This document shows positions 1 to 6,104 of a stretch of DNA of 6,104 nt, piece by piece. Within the stretch, counting starts at the first letter, position 1. Each line of letters starts with the position of its first letter. A program made the translations under genes and the position numbers. The stretch is from positions 1-6,104 of the forward strand of contig CALLPU010000247.1 in assembly GCA_938016235.1 (NCBI GenBank), in the 5' to 3' direction. The notes below the pieces were generated by a model. The model was not told where the DNA came from. It did not search any database and worked only from the letters and a program-made list of their open reading frames with translations. This DNA comes from an uncultured Granulosicoccus sp. Lineage in GTDB: Bacteria > Pseudomonadota > Gammaproteobacteria > Granulosicoccales > Granulosicoccaceae.

Positions 1-434
1 GTGGCCGGAAGCTGATTCTGGTCAAGCCGATGAATTACATGAACAACAGCGGTCAGGGGCTGGCCGCCGTAAGCCGGTTTTTCAAGATAGACACTACCCG
101 GATACTGGTGGCCCACGACGAGCTGGATCTGCCGCCCGGGCACATTCGATTAAAAAAGGCGGGTGGGCACGGGGGGCATAATGGCCTTCGCGATTCTGTT
201 GCAAAACTGGGTAACGGTGACTTCTGGCGATTACGTATCGGCATCGGGCATCCGGGGCACAAGAGTGCGGTGTCGGGATACGTGTTGAAAAGAGCATCGG
301 CCGATCATCAGCGATTGATCGACGAAGCCATTGAGCTGGCCTTGCGAGAAGCACCGACCATCATCGATGGCGACATTAACGTTGCAACCAAAGCGCTGCA
401 CAGTCACAAGCCCGACTCACCACAGGATACATAG
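1..434 (+). CDS. pth: Peptidyl-tRNA hydrolase (Pth), 3' part, N-terminus missing
   Basis: Pth cleaves the ester bond of peptidyl-tRNAs released by abortive translation and so recycles tRNA in the cytoplasm. The reading frame is open from position 3 to the TAG at 432-434 and shows 143 residues. About 50 N-terminal residues, including the catalytic histidine near residue 20 of the family, lie off the left edge. The first ATG visible in frame (30) is internal, because clear Pth sequence (LILVKP) precedes it. Family signatures seen are MNNSG (the substrate-contacting Asn equivalent to E. coli Asn68), AHDELDLPPG (the conserved Asp near 93), GGHGGHNGL (the His/Asn pair near 113-114) and RLRIGIGHPG. 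The C-terminal tail HKPDSPQDT is ordinary low-conservation sequence. ychF starts two bases after the stop, so the two are probably co-transcribed, as is common in gammaproteobacteria. Identification is certain; only completeness is limited by the window. Confidence 0.97.
   Translation, partial: GRKLILVKPMNYMNNSGQGLAAVSRFFKIDTTRILVAHDELDLPPGHIRLKKAGGHGGHNGLRDSVAKLGNGDFWRLRIGIGHPGHKSAVSGYVLKRASADHQRLIDEAIELALREAPTIIDGDINVATKALHSHKPDSPQDT
424..427 (+). promoter_or_regulatory. Ribosome binding site of ychF inside the end of pth
   Basis: The bases AGGA lie 9 nt before the ATG at 437, within the last codons of pth. This supports that ATG as the ychF start and suggests that translation of the two genes is linked. 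No promoter can fit in the 2-nt gap, so ychF must be read from upstream or from a promoter within pth. Confidence 0.6.
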
Positions 435-436
435 AC

Positions 437-1528
437 ATGGGTTTTAAATGCGCGATAGTGGGTTTGCCCAACGTCGGTAAGTCCACACTGTTCAATGCGT
501 TAACCAAAGCAGAAATAGCGGCTGAGAACTATCCGTTCTGCACCATCGAACCCAATGTGGGCATCGTGCCCGTTCCTGATTTGCGGCTGGAAGCGCTCTC
601 ATCGATTGTATCTCCTGAGAAGATCATCCCGACCACGATGGAGTTTGTGGATATCGCAGGGCTAGTAGCCGGTGCTTCCAAGGGTGAAGGTCTGGGCAAT
701 CAGTTTTTAGCGAACATCCGTGAGACCGATGCCATCGCGCATGTGGTGCGGTGTTTTCAGGATGACGACGTTATCCATGTTGCTGGCAAGGTTGATCCCC
801 TGGACGACATTGAAACCATCAATACAGAATTGCTGCTTGCCGATATGGAAACCATCGACAAAGCGTTGCTGAAAATCAAGAAGACCGCCAAATCGGCCAA
901 CAAGGAAGCCATTGCCGAGAACGCGTTTCTCCAGAAGCTGGCTGCCGCACTGGCCGATGGCGTCGCGGTCAGAACTCTGGACATGAATGAGAATGAGCGA
1001 GGCTGGCTACGGCACTACCATCTGCTAACGGTCAAGCCCACGATGTATATTGCGAATGTTGATGAAGGGGGTTTCGACAACAATCCGTTGCTGGACGCGC
1101 TGAGCGAACATGCTGCGAATGAAGGAGCCAATGTCGTGCCGGTGTGTGCGGCAATAGAAGCGGAAATCGTGCAACTGGATGAGGCGGACAAACAGGATTT
1201 CCTTGACGAGATGAATCTGGATGAACCGGGCCTTAATCGGGTTATTCGCGCAGGGTATGAATTGCTCGGCTTACAGACTTTCTTCACCGCCGGTGAAAAG
1301 GAAGTGCGTGCCTGGACCGTAGAATCCGGTGCTACAGCCCCTCAGGGAGCCGGACGCATCCATACCGATTTCGAAAAGGGATTTATTCGGGCGGAGGTTG
1401 TTGGCTACGACGATTACATCCAGTTTGTCGGTGAAAGCGGTGCGAAAGATGCGGGTAAGTGGCGACTGGAAGGCAAGGACTACGTCATGCGCGAAGGCGA
1501 TGTGGTGCATTTTCGATTCAATGTGTGA
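437..1528 (+). CDS. ychF: Redox-regulated P-loop ATPase YchF (OBG family, OLA1-like)
   Basis: A complete protein of 363 residues, the normal length for bacterial YchF. This is a cytoplasmic TRAFAC-class NTPase that prefers ATP to GTP, associates with ribosomes and has been linked to translation control and the oxidative stress response. Seen in order: the G1 P-loop GLPNVGKS at residues 9-16; the G3 motif DIAGL at 72-76; His114 in DVIHVAGKVDP, matching the histidine reported as important for ATP hydrolysis in E. coli YchF; a charged helical (coiled-coil) segment at about 128-200; NVDE at 207-210 in place of the guanine-specific NKxD, which fits relaxed base specificity; and a C-terminal TGS domain at about 278-361 ending in HFRFNV. 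The start is supported by AGGA 9 nt upstream and by the universal N-terminus MGFKCAIVGL. The last 49 bp overlap the end of nasA on the other strand. Nothing appears broken or missing. Confidence 0.98.
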   Translation: MGFKCAIVGLPNVGKSTLFNALTKAEIAAENYPFCTIEPNVGIVPVPDLRLEALSSIVSPEKIIPTTMEFVDIAGLVAGASKGEGLGNQFLANIRETDAIAHVVRCFQDDDVIHVAGKVDPLDDIETINTELLLADMETIDKALLKIKKTAKSANKEAIAENAFLQKLAAALADGVAVRTLDMNENERGWLRHYHLLTVKPTMYIANVDEGGFDNNPLLDALSEHAANEGANVVPVCAAIEAEIVQLDEADKQDFLDEMNLDEPGLNRVIRAGYELLGLQTFFTAGEKEVRAWTVESGATAPQGAGRIHTDFEKGFIRAEVVGYDDYIQFVGESGAKDAGKWRLEGKDYVMREGDVVHFRFNV

Positions 1529-4200
1529 CTGCAACGATTAACAATCCCCTGTAATTCACTGCGGCATGAGCCGCAGTTGGTACCAGCCTGCAATCGCTCG
1601 CCAATTGCCGACACGGTATGGCAATGGTGATGCTCGATCGCTTCTTCAATTTGAGTGGTTCCCACGTTAAAGCAGCTACAGACGATGGCACCTTTGTCCG
1701 GTTGATCAGCGGATGCTCTGCCAGCGAGTAAGCGGTAGCGTTGTGACTTGTCGGCCCAGTTTTCAGTCAGGAGCTGCTGCGCCCAGGATCGTGATAGTTC
1801 AACAGGTTCGTTAGCCACGATAGCCAGTGTTTGCAATTGTGAGCCAATAAACTGGGCGCGCTTGAATTTTCCAGCGGCTTCATCGTCACAGCTTAGCGAC
1901 TGATCGTCGACCGTATTATCAGAAGCGCTAAACAGCGAGGTGATCAATGCCTGCAAAGCGTGTGGATCTAACGCGCTGGCCATTTCATAACGCCAGCCGT
2001 TTTCCACAGGGCTTTTCGACCAGTATTGAATGTCTGGTAACAACTGGCGTGCAACCGCCCGTCGATGCAGCACATACGCAAAACTGCGTGCTTCGTAACG
2101 CTGAATGAATACCGCCTGGTTCTTTGACGCAGGTTGTCGAGAGTAGGGATCGGTCACTGAGCTGATAAGCGTATCCACGCGTGCCCTGGATGCGAAAACA
2201 TCGGTCCAGTGCATCGGCGCATAGACCTGCCCCGGGGTTTGTCGATTACTGAGGGAGGCTCGCAACAAGGTGCTGCCAAGTGGGCTGCCGACGCTGACGA
2301 TATCAGCGTCCTGTATGCCATGAATCAGCGCATCCTGCGGGTGGATTTCCACAAAGGGCTCACCAAGATGGGTGGAGAGTCTGGGGCTGAAACCGGTTCG
2401 TGTCATGGTATGCCATTGATCACGTATACGGCCGGTGTTCAACATCATGGGGTAGTGATTGGAGAGGCTGGCGTTACCGGGTGTAGCGGCTTTAACCGGC
2501 TTCATGCAGGCTTTGCCATCGGCTGTAAAAAAGTGGCCGCTGGCAAAGAATCGAATGGGCTTTGAAGGCGCATTGCCCGATTTCCATGGCCAGTAAAACG
2601 GTGCCAGGTTGTCGTACTGGATATTGGAAAGTGAGGCAGCAGCGCCAATGTCGAAGTCGCGAGTGCCGTCGTTGTCTTTGGCTGACAACGCCGCATGCTC
2701 TCTGAATATATCCGCAGCACACTGATAGGTGAAGCCAGCGGTAAAGCCCATGCGACAGGCCACTGCGCTGACGATCCACCAGTCGGGCCTGACATTGTCA
2801 ACGGGTTTTCTGATAGCCCGTTGCCGGCTGATACAGCGCTCCGAATTGGTGACGGTGCCGTCTTTCTCACCCCAGGGTTGTGCCGGCAGGAGCACGTTGG
2901 CATAGGCTGCGGTATCGGTGTTGGCACACACATCCGACACAATCACTAACGGGCAGGCGTCCAACGCACGGGCTACGCGGTTTGCATCTGGCACACTGTC
3001 CACCGGATTAGTGCCTATGATCCAGATCGCCTTGATGCTTCCGTTGTTCACTGCTTCAAACATATCGACCGCACACAATCCTGGTTTGCTGGCGATGTGA
3101 GGTGATTGCCAGAAGTTCTGAACCAGGCGCTGATGCTGCTGATCATGCAATTCCATATGCGCCGCCAGCATCGTGGCCAAGCCGCCTACCTCGCGTCCAC
3201 CCATGGCATTGGGCTGCCCTGTGATGGAGAACGGACCGCAGCCGGGTACACCGATCCTGCCGGTTGCCAGGTGGGTATTGATAATGGTATTGACCTTGTC
3301 CGTGCCACTGCTGGACTGGTTAACGCCCTGGCTATAGAGCGTGACTGTTCGGCTATGGCTGGCAACTTTTTCAAAGAAGGCCTGTAGCAAGGCGGGTTCC
3401 AGACCGAGTTGTTCGGCAACTTCGCAGGCGCTATCGCTTTGTGCCTGAACCAGCGTGTTTTCAAAATCACCGACATGCGTCTGGATGTAGTTTTCATCGC
3501 ACAGACCCTGTTCAAACAGGTAGGCCAGCAGCGCATTGAACAGCAGCGTATCGCCATCGGGTTGAATCGGCAGGTGCATGTCTGCCATGTCTGCTGTTGC
3601 TGTTCGCCGCGGATCTATTGCGATGATAAACAACGCCGGCCGGCGCTGCTTCTCAGCCATGATGCGTTGATACAACACAGGGTGGCACCAGGCAAGATTA
3701 GAGCCTACCAGCAGTATGAGGTCTGCCTGTTCAAGATCCTCGTAGCATCCGGGTACCGTGTCTGAGCCAAAGGCGCGCTTGTGTCCGGTTACGCTTGAGG
3801 CCATGCACAAGCGAGAGTTGCTGTCTATATTGGCGGTACCAAACCAGCCTTTGGTGAGCTTGTTTATAACGTAGTAGTCTTCTGTGAGTAGTTGCCCGCT
3901 TACGTAAAATGCCACCGAGTCTGGCCCGTGCGTCGCGAGGGTTTGCGTCAGTGCAGAGGCAACATGGTCAAGCGCCTCAAACCATGACACGGGTTGCTCG
4001 TTGACCAACGGTTGCAGCAGGCGATGCTTCAGTGTCAGTGTTTCGGCCAGCGCTGATCCTTTCGAGCATAGCTTGCCCAGATTGGCTGGATGGTGGGTAT
4101 CACCGGCTACGGCTACTGAGCCTGCTTCATCAACGGTGGCAACGACTCCACAGCCAACACCGCAGTACGGACAGGTGGTTTGTACCTGCTGTGTGTTCAT
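1480..4200 (-). CDS. nasA: Assimilatory nitrate reductase, Mo-bisMGD catalytic subunit with C-terminal Bfd-like [2Fe-2S] domain
   Basis: The 906-residue protein reduces nitrate to nitrite in the cytoplasm, the first step of nitrate assimilation. The N-terminal [4Fe-4S] ligands are Cys10, Cys13, Cys17 and Cys45 (CPYCGVGCG ... LCSKG). Next come the molybdopterin oxidoreductase domains, with Cys132 in SNSRLCMASS as the expected Mo ligand (inferred from the family). Further family motifs are GCYEDLEQADLILLVGSN (151-168), GTNPVDSVPDANRVARAL (396-413) and a molybdopterin dinucleotide-binding domain at about 583-705 starting at MMLNTGRIRDQWHTMTRTG. A roughly 130-residue linker leads to a Bfd-like domain with Cys841/Cys843 and Cys876/Cys879. 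No Tat signal is present, which argues against periplasmic NapA. The ATG at 4200 was chosen over an in-frame TTG at 4227 because it forms an ATGA overlap with nirD and places the first Cys at residue 10, as is usual. It is the last operon gene. Its final 15 or so codons run antisense into ychF. The electron donor is not encoded in view. Confidence 0.96.
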   Translation of the reverse strand: MNTQQVQTTCPYCGVGCGVVATVDEAGSVAVAGDTHHPANLGKLCSKGSALAETLTLKHRLLQPLVNEQPVSWFEALDHVASALTQTLATHGPDSVAFYVSGQLLTEDYYVINKLTKGWFGTANIDSNSRLCMASSVTGHKRAFGSDTVPGCYEDLEQADLILLVGSNLAWCHPVLYQRIMAEKQRRPALFIIAIDPRRTATADMADMHLPIQPDGDTLLFNALLAYLFEQGLCDENYIQTHVGDFENTLVQAQSDSACEVAEQLGLEPALLQAFFEKVASHSRTVTLYSQGVNQSSSGTDKVNTIINTHLATGRIGVPGCGPFSITGQPNAMGGREVGGLATMLAAHMELHDQQHQRLVQNFWQSPHIASKPGLCAVDMFEAVNNGSIKAIWIIGTNPVDSVPDANRVARALDACPLVIVSDVCANTDTAAYANVLLPAQPWGEKDGTVTNSERCISRQRAIRKPVDNVRPDWWIVSAVACRMGFTAGFTYQCAADIFREHAALSAKDNDGTRDFDIGAAASLSNIQYDNLAPFYWPWKSGNAPSKPIRFFASGHFFTADGKACMKPVKAATPGNASLSNHYPMMLNTGRIRDQWHTMTRTGFSPRLSTHLGEPFVEIHPQDALIHGIQDADIVSVGSPLGSTLLRASLSNRQTPGQVYAPMHWTDVFASRARVDTLISSVTDPYSRQPASKNQAVFIQRYEARSFAYVLHRRAVARQLLPDIQYWSKSPVENGWRYEMASALDPHALQALITSLFSASDNTVDDQSLSCDDEAAGKFKRAQFIGSQLQTLAIVANEPVELSRSWAQQLLTENWADKSQRYRLLAGRASADQPDKGAIVCSCFNVGTTQIEEAIEHHHCHTVSAIGERLQAGTNCGSCRSELQGIVNRCSHTLNRKCTTSPSRMT
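1558..1577. other. Perfect 8-bp inverted repeat with 4-nt loop just after the ychF stop, inside nasA
   Basis: ACTGCGGC (1558-1565), loop ATGA, then GCCGCAGT (1570-1577) can form a perfect GC-rich hairpin in RNA of either strand. On the + strand it begins 30 nt past the ychF stop, where a terminator would be expected. No T-run follows it on either strand, so it is not a canonical intrinsic terminator. The same bases encode nasA residues 875-881, including the second Bfd cysteine pair (CGSC), so part of the symmetry could come from coding constraint. The structure is certain; the function is not. Confidence 0.5.
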
Positions 4201-4550
4201 GCACTGACAGATTCCTGAACCGCGCAAGACTCTAGACCCAGTTTGAGTCGATCATCTTCCATTTTTAACGGGTAGTGCCTGGTCTGGCCCTGGTCTGCGC
4301 CTTGTGCCGAGCCATCTTTCAAAGAGATCACCCAGTTGTGGAGAGGGCAGGTGACGCAGTCGCCGTGCACAATGCCCTGGCTCAACGGACCACCCTGATG
4401 CGGGCACCGATCGGAAATGGCATACACATCATCACTGGCCGTTCGGAATATCGCCACGGTGTCACCCTCAATGTCCACGCGTCGTGCACCGCGCACCGGT
4501 ATATCAGACAAGCTGCCGATATCAAACCAGACCAAGGGCTGACTACTCAT
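4197..4550 (-). CDS. nirD: Assimilatory nitrite reductase small subunit, Rieske [2Fe-2S] protein
   Basis: The 117-residue partner of NirB in NAD(P)H-dependent reduction of nitrite to ammonium; it is called NasE in some systems. It is close in size to E. coli NirD (108 residues). The Rieske ligands are complete: Cys49-x-His51 in DRCPHQGGPL and Cys68-x2-His71 in CPLHNW, followed by a typical strand-rich tail (LKDG, then HYPLKMEDDRLKL). E. coli NirD, from the respiratory-type enzyme, has the fold but lacks these ligands, so this one probably binds a real [2Fe-2S] cluster. The frame is open upstream to 4625, but the ATG at 4550 is preferred: it overlaps the nirB stop as ATGA, has a weak GAGAG site 7 nt before it, and gives the family's N-terminus. 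Its own TGA overlaps the nasA ATG in the same way. It lies between its catalytic partner and the nitrate reductase, consistent with one assimilatory operon. It is cytoplasmic, with no signal peptide. Confidence 0.95.
   Translation of the reverse strand: MSSQPLVWFDIGSLSDIPVRGARRVDIEGDTVAIFRTASDDVYAISDRCPHQGGPLSQGIVHGDCVTCPLHNWVISLKDGSAQGADQGQTRHYPLKMEDDRLKLGLESCAVQESVSA
4212..4216 (-). promoter_or_regulatory. Ribosome binding site of nasA within nirD
   Basis: On the minus strand AGGAA lies 11 nt before the ATG at 4200. The spacing is slightly long, and together with the ATGA stop/start overlap with nirD it suggests that nasA translation depends partly on ribosomes finishing nirD. It also favours 4200 over the upstream TTG at 4227, which lies ahead of this site. 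Confidence 0.45.
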
Positions 4551-6104
4551 GCAACGACTCTCAAGGGTTGTGGTTTGAGAACATTGAATTCGTGCGCGTC
4601 GTGGCCTTTGGCTCTGGCTGCCCACGGGTCTTTCTGAGCCACGGATTGAGACGTTCTGAAACGTTCGTGATACGCCATGCGCAGTTTTGGTGTGTGCATG
4701 ATCTGTCGTTGAATTTCTTCAACGCCAACGCGCTTGGCCCACTTGTAGATACGTTCAAGGTAATGCCCTTGCTCACGATACATCTGCATCAGTGCCGCTG
4801 TGTATTCAACCACTTCATCTTCGGTGTCAACATGACCGAGCACCACGGTACCTTTGATATCCAATCCGGCTGCGCCGGCAAAATGAATATCAAATCCGGA
4901 ATCGACACAGATGATGCCGATGTCCTTGCACGTGGCTTCTGCGCAGTTGCGAGGGCATCCGGAAACTGCCAGCTTGACCTTGGCGGGTGTCCACGACCCC
5001 CATAGATAGTGTTCCAGGCGTATGCCCAGCCCGGTTGAATCCTGAGTGCCAAAGCGGCACCATTGTTTGCCCACACAGGTCTTTACGGTTCTCAGCCCTT
5101 TGGCATAAGCGTGGCCGGAAACAAAGCCAGCATCTCCCAGGTCTGACCACACGGCGGGTAAGTCTTCCTTTTCCACACCCAAGAGGTCGATGCGTTGGCC
5201 TCCAGTGACTTTGACAGCCGGAATATCAAACTTGTCTACTACGTCGGCGATGGCCCGTAGTTCGTCTGCGCTGGTCATGCCTCCCCACATTCTGGGTACC
5301 ACCGAATAGGTGCCATCCTTCTGGATGTTTGCGTGTACCCGCTCGTTGATGAATCGTGACTGGTAGTCGTCCTTGTAGACAAGTGGCCACTCACTGACCA
5401 GGTAGTAGTTCAAGGCAGGTCGGCACTTGGCACAACCGCAACTGCTTTTCCATTCCAATGCTTGCAACACAGCAGGAATGCTCTGCAGTTTCTCAGCTCT
5501 GATGCGGTGCCGGACTTCGTCATGCCCCAGTTGCGTGCACTGACACACCGGTGTTACCGCTAGCGGGTTGTATTGATCGCCGAGGCTTACCTGCATCAAA
5601 CGTTCAACCAGCGAGGTACACGTACCGCAAGACGACGAAGCCTTGGTATGCGCTCTGACCTCATCCAGCGTGGTTAACGCGTGTTCTGAAATGGCCTTTG
5701 TGATGGTGCCCTTGCATATGCCGTTGCAACCGCAGATCTCTGCCTCATCGGGTAAGGCTGCAACGGCCGCCGTGGGGTCCAGCGTGGTACCCCCGGAAAA
5801 GGCCTGGCCGAATATCAACGTGTCGCGCAGCTCCGTGATATCCACTTTGCGCTTGAGCATATCGAAATACCAGCTGCCGTCTGCGGTATCTCCATAGAGC
5901 ACGACACCGATGATGTGTTGGCCTTGCAGAATCAGGCGCTTGTAGATCCCAGCTGCGGCGTCACGCAGTACGATGTCCTCGCGGGGTTGCAGCTCCAGCG
6001 ACGCTTTGCTTGCTGTTAGCTCATCACTGAATTCACCGGCGGAGTAAAGATCCACGCCATTGACCTTAAGTTTTGTCGCTGTCACTGCACCATTAAACGG
6101 TTCG
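4547..6104 (-). CDS. nirB: Assimilatory nitrite reductase [NAD(P)H] large subunit, C-terminal part; N-terminus beyond the window
   Basis: NirB carries out the six-electron reduction of nitrite to ammonium, with electrons from NAD(P)H through FAD and Fe-S centres to siroheme. The frame stays open to the right edge (EPFNGAV precedes a GTG at 6085), so that GTG is not the true start. By comparison with E. coli NirB, about 325 N-terminal residues, the FAD/NAD(P)H-binding half, are missing. Counting from the GTG, the visible part holds the end of the reductase module (1-92); a first Bfd-like [2Fe-2S] domain with Cys118, Cys120, Cys153 and Cys156; a second with Cys181, Cys183, Cys218 and Cys221; a ferredoxin-like half domain with RFINERVHANIQKDGTYSVV (244-263); and the siroheme/[4Fe-4S] domain with Cys337, Cys343, Cys377 and Cys381 (CVGKQWC ... 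SGCPRNCAEA). The tail ends at NVLKPQPLRVVA, and its stop overlaps the nirD start. The name nasB is used for the same gene in some species. Confidence 0.97.
   Translation of the reverse strand, partial: EPFNGAVTATKLKVNGVDLYSAGEFSDELTASKASLELQPREDIVLRDAAAGIYKRLILQGQHIIGVVLYGDTADGSWYFDMLKRKVDITELRDTLIFGQAFSGGTTLDPTAAVAALPDEAEICGCNGICKGTITKAISEHALTTLDEVRAHTKASSSCGTCTSLVERLMQVSLGDQYNPLAVTPVCQCTQLGHDEVRHRIRAEKLQSIPAVLQALEWKSSCGCAKCRPALNYYLVSEWPLVYKDDYQSRFINERVHANIQKDGTYSVVPRMWGGMTSADELRAIADVVDKFDIPAVKVTGGQRIDLLGVEKEDLPAVWSDLGDAGFVSGHAYAKGLRTVKTCVGKQWCRFGTQDSTGLGIRLEHYLWGSWTPAKVKLAVSGCPRNCAEATCKDIGIICVDSGFDIHFAGAAGLDIKGTVVLGHVDTEDEVVEYTAALMQMYREQGHYLERIYKWAKRVGVEEIQRQIMHTPKLRMAYHERFRTSQSVAQKDPWAARAKGHDAHEFNVLKPQPLRVVA
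4558..4562 (-). promoter_or_regulatory. Weak ribosome binding site of nirD within nirB
   Basis: On the minus strand GAGAG lies 7 nt before the nirD ATG at 4550. It is a modest match to the anti-Shine-Dalgarno sequence. With the ATGA overlap it points to translational coupling of nirD to nirB, as suits two subunits needed in fixed ratio. Confidence 0.4.

Noticed and set aside
1..10. GTGGCCGGAA at 1-10 recurring at about 5110-5119 as a repeat pair
   Set aside because: Ten bases shared within two unrelated coding genes, with no flanking similarity; expected by chance.
757..1534. Minus-strand open frames inside ychF (757-984, 1015-1287, 1271-1534)
   Set aside because: The Ser/Ala-rich translations are typical of the antisense of a conserved gene, and YchF explains the region fully.
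1558..1577. Calling the hairpin a bidirectional intrinsic terminator
   Set aside because: No T-run follows the stem on either strand, and it lies inside nasA coding sequence well before the nasA stop.
2209..2565. A 118-codon open frame on the + strand, and several similar ones opposite nasA (for example 3409-3765, 3106-3387, 2695-2949)
   Set aside because: They lie antisense to a well-conserved nasA frame, have no recognisable domains, and look like chance open frames opposite a long coding region.
4201..4227. Nine-residue N-terminal extension of NasA from a TTG at 4227
   Set aside because: The ATG at 4200 has the ATGA overlap with nirD, a binding site ahead of it, and the usual distance to the first cluster cysteine.
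4551..4625. 25-residue N-terminal extension of NirD from an alternative start at 4625
   Set aside because: The extension is basic and unlike NirD, overlaps the nirB end in another frame, and would exceed the family length; the ATG at 4550 is coupled to the nirB stop.
4275..5005. Plus-strand open frames opposite nirD and nirB (4275-4637, 4484-5005)
   Set aside because: They are antisense shadows of conserved nirD and nirB sequence, with no family signature.
6083..6085. GTG as the true start of a short NirB lacking the flavin domain
   Set aside because: The same frame continues open and NirB-like to the window edge (EPFNGAV), so the gene is simply cut by the window.

Overview
The window comes from a proteobacterial chromosome, most likely a gammaproteobacterium. 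The pth-ychF gene pair and the assimilatory nirB-nirD-nasA set both fit that group. This placement rests on gene order and protein similarity recalled from memory, because no database could be searched. Base composition looks moderate and even across the window, with no obvious foreign block.

Layout. Positions 1-434 (+) hold the 3' part of pth, peptidyl-tRNA hydrolase, whose N-terminus lies off the left edge. Two bases later, 437-1528 (+) is a complete ychF, encoding an OBG-family P-loop ATPase. The rest of the window, 1480-6104 (-), is one tightly packed operon transcribed in the order nirB -> nirD -> nasA. nirB is the large subunit of NAD(P)H-dependent assimilatory nitrite reductase and is cut at the right edge. 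nirD is a small Rieske subunit. nasA is the cytoplasmic Mo-bisMGD assimilatory nitrate reductase and carries a C-terminal Bfd-type [2Fe-2S] module. Both junctions inside the operon are 4-bp ATGA stop/start overlaps. nasA is the last gene; its 3' end converges on ychF and overlaps it by 49 bp, so no intergenic spacer exists between the two units.

How the genes work together. NasA reduces nitrate to nitrite, and NirBD reduces nitrite to ammonium for biosynthesis, all in the cytoplasm (NasA has no Tat signal). pth and ychF are translation-related housekeeping genes with no functional link to nitrate use. They mark the chromosomal neighbour against which the nas operon ends.

No CRISPR array, mobile element, tRNA, rRNA or riboswitch was recognised. 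The operon promoter and any NasT- or NtrC-type control region must lie upstream of nirB, outside the window. There is no gene-free stretch longer than a few bases. I found no previously undescribed system. The points worth a second look concern gene-end architecture (convergent overlap, a perfect hairpin at the junction, coupled starts) and the redox-module layout.
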